64,000 bases of DNA from Flavobacterium sp. (GTDB taxonomy: Bacteria > Bacteroidota > Bacteroidia > Flavobacteriales > Flavobacteriaceae): positions 62,001 through 126,000 of the forward strand of contig JADKBW010000004.1 in assembly GCA_016714905.1 (NCBI GenBank), read 5' to 3'. A program made the position numbers and the translations under genes. Shown piece by piece: positions 37,396 to 47,061 of this stretch. Every line of letters starts with the position of its first letter. The stretch's first letter is position 1. The notes beneath the pieces were generated by a model, which worked only from the letters and a program-made list of their open reading frames with translations, was not told the DNA's origin and searched no databases.

Positions 37396-39135
37396 ATGGA
37401 TTTAGACGAACTGCTTTTCGGAACCGTTTCTAAATATTTCAAAAGAAGAAATAAGAAAAAAATTCTTTTAGACAACCATGCCGTTTTCTTGAAGGATATA
37501 AAACCGCGTTTGACCATTTTGGCAAGAGCGATTTCAGGATCTCCTATCGAAATTTTTCCAGCAGAACGTGAAGGAGGATTTAAAAATAACAACTTTTTTC
37601 TTCCTATTTATTTTAACGAACTGTCCTCTAAAGAGCAAAATTTGAGCTTTTACTTTTTCAGAATTTTGTTTTTAAGTGTGCAATCCGAAATGAAGGTAAA
37701 TTTGATTGCTGACGAAATTTTTTCAGAAGAAAAGAAGCAACAAGTTTTAACTGTTTTGTTTCAAAAATATCCAAATGCAGAAGAAATTTATATAGAATTA
37801 AAAAAGCATTTTGAATGCAAAGCAACTACAAAAAAGCCAGCAAATTACTCTTGGATTTTCGGCAAATTAATGCAAAATGACAAAGAAGAAAACACTGAAA
37901 AGGTGCTTGAAAATTTTTCTGATTTAATCAAAAAATCGAATGCAGAACCCATTTTAACCACCTTACACGCAAAGGCCGTTGAAGAAATCATTACGGTTGA
38001 AGTTGACAAAAAACAACAAGAAGATTATGTGCTGTTGCACAGTTTTGAAAAAGTAGAAACTGCCGAAGAATTCAACGGAAATTGGCGCGATTTTGACGGT
38101 TCAGACGATCTAGAAAAACACGAAAATGCGATTGAAGATCTCAACATGAAGTTTACCGTCAGGGTTGATGACACAGCGCATTCGGTGTATCAAGCCGAAT
38201 TTACTGAAAACACCTCTATTTCAGAAAGTGCCGAAATAGATACCAATGGTTTTCATCTTAGGTATAACGAATGGGATTGTGACAAACGAAAATACAAAGA
38301 AAATTATTGTAAAGTTTACCCCAAAACGCAACTAAAAACAGACGCAAATTATTATACAAATACCATTTCAAAAAACAGTTCAACGTTGATGAATCTTCGG
38401 AAGATTTTAACCAATTTGAACAACAAAATGCAGCAACAAAAACGTCAGGCACAAGGAGAAGAATTTGACATTGATGCCATTACCGATTTGTATGTTGATG
38501 TTCATTCTAGAAAAACACCATCCGATAAAATATACTTGTCCAACCGAAAAAAAGAAAAAGATTTATCTATTTTGATACTGTTAGACATCAGTTTGTCTAG
38601 CGATAGTTATGCCGCAGGAAATCGGGTGATTGATGTAGAAAAAAAGGTTTCTATTATGTTTGGTGAAATATTAAACGAATTCAATATCGATTTTTCAATT
38701 GACAGTTTTTACTCCAAAACGAGAAATTTTTCTACTTATTTAACCGTCAAAGATTTTGATGAAAACTGGTCGACTGCCAAACACAAAATTGGCGCCATTG
38801 AACCTTGTGGATATACAAGAATTGGTGCTGCTTTACGTCATGCTGGAGCAAGATTAGACACGCGAAGTACAAAAAACAAATGGATTATTCTCATTTCTGA
38901 TGGAAAGCCAAACGACTATGATAAGTATGAAGGCAGGTATGGAATTAATGACGTGAAACAAGCCTTGAGAGAATTAAATCGAAGAAAAATCAACTCCTAT
39001 GCATTAGCAATCGAAGCACAAGCAAAATATTATTTGCCGCAAATGTTTGGTCAAAATCACTATCAAATTCTGACAACTCCTAACGAATTATTGCAGTCGA
39101 TGGTGAAATTGTATGAAAAAATTAAACAACAATAA
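37396..39135 (+). CDS. norD: NorD, von Willebrand factor A domain protein for NorB activation
   Basis: 579 residues. A C-terminal vWA domain (about 380-575) contains a MIDAS site (LLDISLSSDSYA, with downstream GYTRIGAAL and ISDGKPNDY). The N-terminal region is helical and acidic. Together with NorQ it forms the chaperone pair required for active nitric oxide reductase. The next gene starts directly after the stop. Confidence 0.9.
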   Translation: MDLDELLFGTVSKYFKRRNKKKILLDNHAVFLKDIKPRLTILARAISGSPIEIFPAEREGGFKNNNFFLPIYFNELSSKEQNLSFYFFRILFLSVQSEMKVNLIADEIFSEEKKQQVLTVLFQKYPNAEEIYIELKKHFECKATTKKPANYSWIFGKLMQNDKEENTEKVLENFSDLIKKSNAEPILTTLHAKAVEEIITVEVDKKQQEDYVLLHSFEKVETAEEFNGNWRDFDGSDDLEKHENAIEDLNMKFTVRVDDTAHSVYQAEFTENTSISESAEIDTNGFHLRYNEWDCDKRKYKENYCKVYPKTQLKTDANYYTNTISKNSSTLMNLRKILTNLNNKMQQQKRQAQGEEFDIDAITDLYVDVHSRKTPSDKIYLSNRKKEKDLSILILLDISLSSDSYAAGNRVIDVEKKVSIMFGEILNEFNIDFSIDSFYSKTRNFSTYLTVKDFDENWSTAKHKIGAIEPCGYTRIGAALRHAGARLDTRSTKNKWIILISDGKPNDYDKYEGRYGINDVKQALRELNRRKINSYALAIEAQAKYYLPQMFGQNHYQILTTPNELLQSMVKLYEKIKQQ

Positions 39136-39708
39136 GTGGAGAATTCAAACACTATAAACTATAAAAATTTTTACTATCCGCCGGGAGGTATTTTGATGTG
39201 GATTATTATATTTCTAGAACTAATGACCTTCGGAATGGCGCTTGTCGCTTTGGCATTTAGTTCGAAAGACAATCCACAACTTTTTCACGAATCTAGCTTG
39301 CATCTCAATACAACTTTGGGAACAATAAATACTATTTTCTTACTTTCCAGTGGTTTTTTTGTGGCCAATGCAGTTCAGAATTACAAGACAAGCAATTTTG
39401 ACAAAGCTGCTTTTCAATTCAAAATTGGCATGCTGGGTGGTTTGCTGTTTATTGCATTGAAAAGTGTTGAATATTATATTAAAATTGAAGCTGGCTATTT
39501 ATTAGACACCAACACTTTCTTTGCATTTTACTGGCTTTTAACAGGATTTCATGTGTTGCATGTTATCGTAGGATTGGTGATTTTATTTATTATAAACCGA
39601 AATATTACAAAAACAACTATCCAAGATGTCGATGCAGCAGCAGCATTTTGGCACATGTGCGATTTGATTTGGTTGCTCCTATTTCCTGTTTTATATTTAA
39701 TTCTTTAA
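39136..39708 (+). CDS. norE: NorE, cytochrome oxidase subunit III-like membrane protein
   Basis: 190 residues with five membrane segments, starting at GTG 39136 immediately after the norD stop. It has the CoxIII-like GILMWIIIFLELMTFGM, FFAFYWLLTGFHVLHVIVGLV and AAAFWHMCDLIWLLLFPVLYL motifs. NorE helps nitric oxide reductase activity in other bacteria; the mechanism is unclear. Confidence 0.9.
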   Translation: MENSNTINYKNFYYPPGGILMWIIIFLELMTFGMALVALAFSSKDNPQLFHESSLHLNTTLGTINTIFLLSSGFFVANAVQNYKTSNFDKAAFQFKIGMLGGLLFIALKSVEYYIKIEAGYLLDTNTFFAFYWLLTGFHVLHVIVGLVILFIINRNITKTTIQDVDAAAAFWHMCDLIWLLLFPVLYLIL

Positions 39709-39710
39709 TC

Positions 39711-39950
39711 ATGAAAAAGGAATTAGTCATCACATATGGGTTATTACTGTTGCTCACCGTGGCAACTCTTGTCGTGTTAAATTTTGAGGTAAATGATTTT
39801 ATTCAACGAACTCTAATTATTACGCTCTTCTCCGCTAAATTTCTGCTAATTGTTTTTCAGTTTATGGAGTTAAAAAAGGCGCATGTTTTTTGGAAAGCAG
39901 CCGTGATTGTATTTCTGTCGTTATTTAGTTTAATCATTGTCTTTCTTTAA
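39711..39950 (+). CDS. norF: NorF-like small membrane protein
   Basis: 79 residues from ATG 39711; a longer frame starting inside norE is not credible. Three hydrophobic segments, with the central AKFLLIVFQFMELKKAHVFWK pattern found in NorF and caa3 subunit IV proteins. It follows norE by 2 bp, as usual. Confidence 0.85.
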   Translation: MKKELVITYGLLLLLTVATLVVLNFEVNDFIQRTLIITLFSAKFLLIVFQFMELKKAHVFWKAAVIVFLSLFSLIIVFL

Positions 39951-39960
39951 GCAGTAGACC

Positions 39961-39974
39961 ATGACTACAATCAT
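39961..39974 (+). promoter_or_regulatory. Crp/Fnr-type operator ATGACTACAATCAT
   Basis: An ATGA-N6-TCAT palindrome in the short gap between norF and the OsmC gene. Its centre is 36.5 bp from the end of the -7-like TCTATTTG at 39997-40004, which lies 16 bp before the OsmC ATG. It marks a separate transcription unit for OsmC-norC2-norB2. Confidence 0.72.
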
Positions 39975-40020
39975 AATTTTATTCTTTTAAAAAAGTTCTA
40001 TTTGTACATCAAAAATTATT

Positions 40021-40458
40021 ATGGAAAATCATAGTTACAACATAGATTTAAAATGGGAAAATGATAGAAAGGGAATTTTGTCATCTCCAGAATTGTCCAC
40101 TACAATTGAAGTGGTAACACCGCCTGAGTTTGATCAGGGAATTGCAAATATTTGGTCGCCAGAGCACTTATTTACTGCTTCAGTAGTAAGTTGTTTTATG
40201 ACCACTTTTTTAGCCGTTACAGCATATTCAAAATTAGATTTCCTTTCTTTTGAATGCAATGCAGAGGGAATTTTAGAAAAAATTGAAGGCAAATATTTAA
40301 TGACAAAAATTATATTAAAACCCACTTTAACCCTTGCAGAATTTGACAAAATAGAAAAAGCACAACGTGTTTTAGAAAAATCGGAAGCCGCTTGTTTAAT
40401 TTCAAATTCGATTAAAAGTGAGGTTGAATTAAAACCAACTATTAATATTGAAAACTAA
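40021..40458 (+). CDS. OsmC/Ohr-family protein
   Basis: 145 residues. An OsmC fold with both conserved cysteines, C58 (TASVVSCFMTTFLAVT) and C125 (SEAACLISNSIK), and the PPEFDQG...WSPEHLF loop. In Ohr/OsmC these cysteines reduce organic hydroperoxides. Its genetic linkage to nitric-oxide-reductase-like genes suggests a thiol-based reaction with NO-derived species, such as nitrosothiols or peroxynitrite; this is inference. It is first in the unit behind a predicted Crp/Fnr promoter. Confidence 0.85.
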   Translation: MENHSYNIDLKWENDRKGILSSPELSTTIEVVTPPEFDQGIANIWSPEHLFTASVVSCFMTTFLAVTAYSKLDFLSFECNAEGILEKIEGKYLMTKIILKPTLTLAEFDKIEKAQRVLEKSEAACLISNSIKSEVELKPTINIEN

Positions 40459-40467
40459 TATTTTGAA

Positions 40468-40902
40468 ATGATTCCTTCAAAAAAACAGCTACTTTTTCTA
40501 CTACTTTTGATTAGTCTTTTTTCAATTTATAATTTTACCATTTATACTTCCAAAACTGATTACGGTACAATTCATCTTACTAAAAAAGCCATTCAAGGCG
40601 AAAACCTTTGGCTAGAAAACAACTGTAATTCTTGTCATCAAATTTATGGTCTTGGCGGTTATCTTGGACCGGATTTGACCAATGTATATTCCAATAAAAA
40701 TAAGAATGAATTTTACCTCGAAACAATGTTTAATAGTGGTGTAAAATCGATGCCGAAATTTCAGTTCAATAGCACTGAAAAAGAGGCATTAATTCAATTT
40801 TTGAAAGAAGTTGATCAAACAGGGTATTATCCAAATGCAAATACAAAAATAGAATCTAATGGTTGGGTTTCAATAACATATAAAAACCATGGCAAAAAAT
40901 AA
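40468..40902 (+). CDS. NorC-like membrane cytochrome c, second copy
   Basis: 144 residues, the same size as NorC: an N-terminal anchor, then C-N-S-C-H (residues 52-56 region, ENNCNSCHQIYGLGGYLGPDLTNV) and a Met ligand in VKSMPKFQF. The GGYLGPDLT phrase is clearly related to but different from GEGAYYAPELT of NorC. Its last 14 bp overlap the start of the NorB-like gene. It presumably delivers electrons to that subunit. Confidence 0.85.
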   Translation: MIPSKKQLLFLLLLISLFSIYNFTIYTSKTDYGTIHLTKKAIQGENLWLENNCNSCHQIYGLGGYLGPDLTNVYSNKNKNEFYLETMFNSGVKSMPKFQFNSTEKEALIQFLKEVDQTGYYPNANTKIESNGWVSITYKNHGKK

Positions 40903-42196
40903 ATATCCCTTTTACTTTATTGCTGTTGGATTAATTTCATTAATGCTTGGACTTATTTGCGGATTGTTAGCTGGTTTGCAATATGTTGTCCCTAGTTTTA
41001 TCAAGGAAGTGTTGCCTTTCAATGCGATCCGTCCTTTGCACACCTTTTTTGTCGTTTCTTGGATTTTACTTTCGGCCATTGGTGGAATTTATTATTACAT
41101 CAAACCGGTCAATCAAAACCTTGTAAAAGCACACTTTTGGCTATTCATTTTAACCGGAATTGGAATTGTTTTTTCGTATTTATCAAAGAATTTTGCAGGA
41201 AAGGAATATTTAGAATTTCCAAGCTATTTCTATTTTCCAATTGTTTTAGGTTGGATTTTATTTGGCGGTAATTATTACAAAACCATGGTGCCTAACTTTA
41301 AAAATTGGCCGGTTTATTACTGGATGTGGGCAACTGGAATTGTTTTTATGATTTATCACTTTACCGAAGCGCATTTTTGGATGTTGCCGTATTTTAGAGA
41401 TAATTTTATTCAAAATATTGCGATGCAGTGGAAATCGGGCGGTTCGTATGTTGGTTCGTGGAATATGCTGGTATACGGGACTGCTTTGTTTGTAATGTCG
41501 AAAGTCAGCAACGATGATTGTTACGCTAAATCTAAAAAAGCTTTTTTCTTTTATTTTCTAGGATTGATTAATTTGATGTTTGGATGGGCACATCATGTGT
41601 ACATTGTTCCAACTGCGCCATGGATTAGATATTTAGCTTATGCGATAAGTATGACTGAATGGATTATTCTATTTTCGATTATTTATGATTGGAAAAAAAG
41701 TTTATCGCAAGAAAAAAAGGCACAATATTCACTGGCTTACAGATTGATGCTAATCGCTGATTTTTGGGTGTTTCTGAATATCATTTTAGCTTTGTTGATC
41801 TCAATTCCATCTATCAATTTATTCACTCATGGAACACATATTACGGTGGCGCATTCGATGGGAACAACTATCGGAATTAATACTTTAATTCTTTTGTCAT
41901 CAATTGCTTATATTATTGAAGTTGAAAATCCATTTGCTGCAATGACAATACACAGGATTAACAGAGCAGTATCTCTTTTTAATGGCTCATTTATGCTATT
42001 TTGGGTCAGTTTATTAGTTCTGGGGATGAAGAAAGGATATTGGACTTACTTTGGCAATAATATATCTTTCGGTCAGTTGCAGGATTCCTTGCATGGGTTT
42101 TATATTGTATTTGTCATTTTCGGATTAGGCGTTGCAATTGGACTTTACATCATTATTTTAGAATTATTAAAAATAGTAAAAAAGCAAGTTTCATAA
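40889..42196 (+). CDS. NorB-like haem-copper oxidase superfamily subunit lacking key catalytic ligands
   Basis: 435 residues, 12 membrane segments, aligned along its length with NorB (31102-32439). Kept: H51 (haem b), H235-H236 (two FeB ligands), H322 (haem b3) and E257. Changed: the third FeB histidine is G184, the catalytic glutamates E191/E195 are V188/N192 (segment WKSGGSYVGSWN versus WVVHLWVEGVWE), and the second haem b histidine is M324 (AHSMG versus MHGHY). So the NO-reducing centre cannot be standard. The ORF is full-length with no frameshift and is coupled to its own NorC-like partner, so it is not decaying. The activity is unknown. Confidence 0.85.
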   Translation: MAKNKYPFYFIAVGLISLMLGLICGLLAGLQYVVPSFIKEVLPFNAIRPLHTFFVVSWILLSAIGGIYYYIKPVNQNLVKAHFWLFILTGIGIVFSYLSKNFAGKEYLEFPSYFYFPIVLGWILFGGNYYKTMVPNFKNWPVYYWMWATGIVFMIYHFTEAHFWMLPYFRDNFIQNIAMQWKSGGSYVGSWNMLVYGTALFVMSKVSNDDCYAKSKKAFFFYFLGLINLMFGWAHHVYIVPTAPWIRYLAYAISMTEWIILFSIIYDWKKSLSQEKKAQYSLAYRLMLIADFWVFLNIILALLISIPSINLFTHGTHITVAHSMGTTIGINTLILLSSIAYIIEVENPFAAMTIHRINRAVSLFNGSFMLFWVSLLVLGMKKGYWTYFGNNISFGQLQDSLHGFYIVFVIFGLGVAIGLYIIILELLKIVKKQVS

Positions 42197-42268
42197 ATCC
42201 TCGCTTTAGAAACCCACAGTTCATATTAAATAAATTTCTGTTTTTTAACAATGTTACACCTTAATTAA

Positions 42269-44081
42269 ATGAAAACATTACAACCAACGCATACCTTCCA
42301 TATTCCTGTCATGGGATTGGCGTACACTATTGACAGTCCAATAAGAGTCGCTCATTATGGCATTTCATCGGTAATCTCAATAACCGACGATGATTTAATC
42401 GAAAAATGAGGGCTTTTACAGTGCTAAATTTAATTTTCCCTATCAAGAAATTTCTCAGAGATTTAATGATTATAGAGCTGAAAGAATTGCGCATTACCTC
42501 AATTTGGTGGAAACTATCGTTAAAAGCAAGTTTGATAATTTTAAAAATGAATTATCGGAAAGTAAGACAGCTTTGGAGAATTACATCGCAATGCTACCTA
42601 ATAAATCTGAATTACGAGAAGGATTGCAACATTTTATTGACAAAGGAATCACAACGAAAGAAATTGTAAGAAGTTATCTTGAGGAAAAGTTAGTTCCTGG
42701 AGAAATTGATGTAAATATTATGACCAAAGTAGATAAAGATAACTTTATCAAAAATGAGCAATTACCTATTGAATTCAATGATGCGCATGCTTCGCTTCGG
42801 GGTTTTGCTAACAGTAATTTAAAATCATCCGTCGCACTTTCAGCAGGCATGAATCCGAGATTGTACAGCTATTTTGAAAACTTTAAAGATTTCTATCCAG
42901 ATAAAAATGCTGTTTTACAAAAGAAAATTATATTAAAAGTAAGCGATTTTCGATCTGCATTAATTCAAGGGAATTTTTTAGCAAAAAAAGGGCTTTGGGT
43001 TTCGGAATATCGTATCGAGTCGGGTTTGAATTGTGGCGGACACGCTTTTGCTACTGAGGGTTTTTTATTGGGGCCAATCTTAGCTGAATTCAAGGAGAAA
43101 AAAGAGCAATTAATCAAATCAGCCCACGAGTTAATGGCTAAAGCTTTGTCTCAAAAAGAAATGCCTGTACCTCAAAAACCACTAGAGTTAAAAATCACTG
43201 CACAAGGTGGCGTTGGAACTGCAGAAGAGCACAATTTTTTATTGGAGGAGTTTGAACTCGATTCAGTAGGCTGGGGTTCTCCTTTCTTACTGGTTCCGGA
43301 AGCAACTTCCGTTGATAAACACACCAGAGAACTGATGGCAAAAGCCAAAGAAGATGATTTTTATTTGAGTAATATTTCACCACTTGGAATTCCTTTTAAT
43401 TCCGTGAAAGGATTCACCAATGAAATTTGGAAACAAAAGCGTATTAATGAAAATAAAGCAGGAAGTTCATGCCCAAAGAGGCTTTTAGCCTTAAGCAAAG
43501 AATATGATGTTGAGGGAACTTGCACCGCTTCTAAAAAATATCAGGACATAAAATTGGAAGAACTAGAAAAAAGAAAAAGTGAGTTGCCTGAGGTCCAATA
43601 TGATAAAATTAAAAGCAAAATTACGGAAAAAGCATGCTTATGTGTTGGTCTTGTTAATGCAGCCTATTTAGAAAACAATATTGAGATAAAAGGACAACAA
43701 TAGGGCGTTGTGATTTGTCCTGGACCAAATTTGGCTTATTTTGATAAAGAAATTTCATTAGTCGAAATGGTGAAACATATTTATGGAAATGCGAATATAA
43801 TGACCAATGAAAGTCGTCCTAATTTATTTATTAAAGAGCTGCAAATGTATGTTGAGTATTTAAAAAGAGAGTTAATTAATTTCACAGATGAAATTACAGC
43901 GGGTCAAATAAAAAAATGGAATTCATACAGAAGCAATGTCATCGCTGGAATTGAATATTACGAAACTTTATTTGGAACTTCTTTATCATTTACAAACAGC
44001 CGAAATGACTTTTACAATCAACTGCAATTTTATAAATCAGAAATGATTAAAATTGAAATTAATAATATAAAACAGGTATAA
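42269..44081 (+). CDS. Unassigned roughly 600-residue protein, FMN TIM-barrel-like with cysteine motifs (interrupted)
   Basis: Three pieces form one protein. The first 46 residues (MKTLQPTHTFHIPVMGLAY...) end at TGA 42407-42409. Two missing bases in A5 (42402-42406) and GGG (42410-42412) would join them to GFYSAKFNFPYQEIS. A TAG at 43701-43703 then splits off the last 125 residues in the same frame (GQQ-stop-GVVICPGPN). The N-terminus PVMGLAYTIDSP and the later ITAQGGVGTAEEHNFL and VGWGSPFLLVPEA resemble nitronate-monooxygenase-like FMN barrels. Cysteines lie in GLNCGGHAF, GSSCPKRLL, EGTCTAS and EKACLCVG. It lies between norB2 and nrdDG. No function is known to me. Confidence 0.5.
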
Positions 44082-44083
44082 TA

Positions 44084-44759
44084 TCACCTGAAAACAATAT
44101 TCAAGGAAGGGGAAATATTTATTTTCCCTTCTAGATTATTATCAGAATGCGGTAATACAGTTAATGTTTGTGAATAATTTCTATAGTATTGAATATAATA
44201 ATTTCCTCTATAATTGTGGTTGTCTAGGTATTCTACCATTTCGTTTAATTTTTTAATAGAAATCAACTTAGAATGATAAGTGGTTCTTATTTCAAATGGA
44301 ACGGTGTGATTCAAAAGAATTTCGAAAGATTTTTCAAATGGCTGAAACAAATCTGATTTTGATTTTGATGAAATTCTCGTTTGTGGCTTTAAAATCTAAT
44401 GCAACGTAATCGATAAGCTTTTCGTTAATCAATTGTTTTAAAACAGTCGTATTGGAGCCATTAGTATCTATTTTTACCAAGAACCCCATTTCTTTCACCT
44501 CTCGTATTTGCTGCACAATATTTTTATGCGATAAACATTCTCCTCCGCTAAAAACAACGGAATCTAGCAAACCTTGTCTGGATTTCAAAAAAGAAATTGT
44601 TTCAGAAAAAGTTTTGTTTCCTTTTCCTAAAACAATCTCTGGATTATAGCAGTACAAACACCGCATATTGCAACCCACATACCAAAGTATACAGGCCGAT
44701 TTATTGGGGTAGTCTAGTAATGAAAAAGGGGTAATACTATAAATTGGTTTACTTAACAC
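44084..44759 (-). CDS. nrdG: Anaerobic ribonucleotide reductase activating protein NrdG (one frameshift)
   Basis: A radical SAM protein, about 225 residues when joined. The cluster motif C-NMR-C-LY-C is at residues 30-37, then SVVFSGGECL and VKIDTNGSN and ALDFKAT. The frame slips near 44357-44366, where a surplus A in AAATCAAAATCAG separates FIKIK from SDLFQPFEKS. It uses S-adenosylmethionine to make the glycyl radical on NrdD. It starts at GTG 44759, overlapping the corrected end of nrdD. Confidence 0.87.
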
Positions 44760-47015
44760 ACATTTTCTTTAAAATGTACGCGCTGTTTGTGCTCACCTTT
44801 TTTTCCAATATTAAAACTTTCAACGGGTCTGTGATACCCCATTACTCTGGTATAAACTAAACATTTGGTTCTTAAATGTTGATTTTGTTCTGAAACTTCA
44901 TTCGTTTTGGTTTTCATATAATTTGTTGTTTTGGTTTTTAATAATTTGTTCGTCACATTTTGGACAATATTCATGTTCACCGCTCAAATATCCATGTTGT
45001 GGGCAAACACTAAATACAGGAGTTACTGTGATGTAAGGTAATCTGAATTTAGTTAAAACTGTTTTTACAAAATTCTTGCACGCTTCAGGGGAACTAATTC
45101 TTTCATTCATATACAAATGCAAAACTGTTCCTCCGGTATATTTGCATTGCAATTCATCTTGCATTAGTAAGGCTTCAAATGGATCTTGTGTGAAGTCGAC
45201 AGGAATTTGTGAACTATTTGTGTAATATATATTTTCGCCAGTTCCTGCTTGAAGAATGTTTGGATATCGTTTCTTGTCTTCTTTAGCAAAACGATAAGTA
45301 GTTCCTTCAGCTGGAGTAGCCTCGAGGTTGTACAGATTTCCTGTTTCCTCTTGAAATTTTTTAATTCGATCCCGGATATAATCTAGTATTTCTACACAAA
45401 TATCATTTCCGTAAAAAGAAGTAATATCAACCTTATCATTAGTAAAGTTTCGAACCATTTCATTGAGTCCATTAACGCCAATAGTAGAAAAATGGTTTCG
45501 AAAATGGGGCAAATATCTTTTAGTATAAGGATATAAACCTCGATCGTACATTTCCTGAATAAACACACGTTTCTTTTCTAAAGTAGTTTTAGCAATTTCC
45601 ATTAATTTGTCTAATTGCGTGTAAAGTTCCTTTTTATTGCCACTATACAAATAACCCAATCGTGCCATATTGATTGTTACGACGCCGATGCTTCCGGTCA
45701 TTTCTGCGCTACCGAAAAGACCGTTGCCACGTTTTAGCAATTCTCTTAAATCGAGTTGCAAACGACAGCACATACTGCGAACTGCATTGGGTTTGTATGC
45801 ATTTTCATTTTCTATTTTATTGCCATTTTCATCTAATTTGTATTGGCTTCCAATAAAATTTTGAAAATAGGAAGAACCAATTTTTGCGGTATTTTCGAAA
45901 AGGATGGTTGTATTCTCACCATTCCAATCAAAATCTTCTGTAATATTTACGGTTGGAATGGGAAATGTGAACGGTTGGCCATTTGCATCTCCTTCTGACA
46001 TAATGGTGTAGTATGCTTTGGTGATCAGATTCATTTCTTGCTGGAAATGTTCATATCGTAATTCGGTTGGCTTGTTAACCCCGCGATTTTGCGCCTTGAG
46101 TAAAAGATCGTGACTAAAATTACCTTCAAAAAAGTGATGGTCGTTTTTAGTTGGAATTTGTTCTTTTAAATCGTCAGGAACAACCCAATCAAGCGTGATA
46201 TTTGTAAAAGGTGATTGTCCCCAACGTGCTGGAACATTTAAATTGTAAACAAAACTGCGGATGGCTTTTAGCACATCTTCAAAAGGCAGATTGTCTTTAA
46301 AGACGTAAGGTGCTAAATACGTGTCAAACGAGCTGAACGCTTGAGCACCTGCCCATTCGCTCTGTAATATTCCAAGAAAATTAGCCATTTGACCCAATGC
46401 CTCTCTAAAGTGCGATGGAGCTTTGCTTTCAACGCGCCCTCGAACACCGTTGAAACCTTCGTTGAGCAAAACACGCAAGCTCCAACCTGCGCAATAACCC
46501 GTTAAACAATCTAGGTCGTGAATATGTAAGTCCCCATTTCTATGGGCATAGCCTTCTTCTTTGGAATAAACCTTATCGAGCCAATAATTGGCAATAATTT
46601 TACCAGCTACATTATTGACCAAGCCTGCGTTGGAATATGAAGTGTTGGCATTGGCATTAATTCTCCAATCGGTTTGCGAGATATACTCTTCTATTGTTTG
46701 TGTGCTATCTATATAGGTTGTGTCGTCATTCAATCCATAAATATGTTCCCGCAATAATTTTCTGGTATGCCTGAACAGCATAAAAGAGCGCATCACTGTA
46801 AAATAATCTTTTTGAAATAGTATTTTTTCAATAACATCTTGAATTTCCTCTACTGCCCAAGTGCTTTTTTCTTCTAAACTTGAAATTACGCTTTCAAAAA
46901 CACATTGGTCATAGGGAACAGTTACACTATTAAAGCTTTTTTCAATGGCATCTTTTATTTTGTAGCTTTCGAAAATTTTGTAAGTTCCATTTCGTTTAAT
47001 AACATATTTTTCCAT
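44753..47015 (-). CDS. nrdD: Class III (anaerobic) ribonucleoside-triphosphate reductase NrdD (frameshift before the glycyl radical site)
   Basis: An ATP-cone domain at the N-terminus (residues 1-90), then the catalytic barrel (RNADLHIHDLD-type NGDLHIHDLDCLTGYC, FTNITLDWVVP, TVNITEDFD, FGSAEMTGSIGVVTINM), and a zinc ribbon (CPQHGYLSGEHEYCPKC). The main frame stops at 44898-44900 after YENQNE. The glycyl radical motif YTRVMGYHRPVESFN lies in the +1 frame up to 44755. A surplus base in the A-rich linker just before 44898 explains the break. Corrected length is about 750 residues. It makes deoxynucleotides without oxygen, which fits the denitrifying island. Confidence 0.9.
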
Positions 47016-47061
47016 TTTTGTTTCCTATTTAGTTTTCCGGTTTTTTAGTGTTGGCTACTTG

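Noticed and set aside
40889..42196. NO dismutase identity for the NorB-like protein
   Set aside because: Known NO dismutases are qNor-like with a fused N-terminal part. This one is cNor-sized with a separate cytochrome c. The altered residues also differ, so I do not assign it.
43701..43703. TAG and TGA (61412) read as recoded sense codons
   Set aside because: All other genes use TAG and TGA as normal stops, and the breaks elsewhere are plain frameshifts. Nothing points to pyrrolysine or selenocysteine machinery here.
28066..44081. The denitrification island as a recent foreign island
   Set aside because: Base composition, promoter boxes and lipoprotein signals look the same as in the flanks, and I find no integrase, tRNA or flanking direct repeats.
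44105..44135. Hairpin at the end of nrdG as a terminator
   Set aside because: It lies inside the last codons of nrdG and its T-run is poor, so the inverted repeat may simply be coding sequence.
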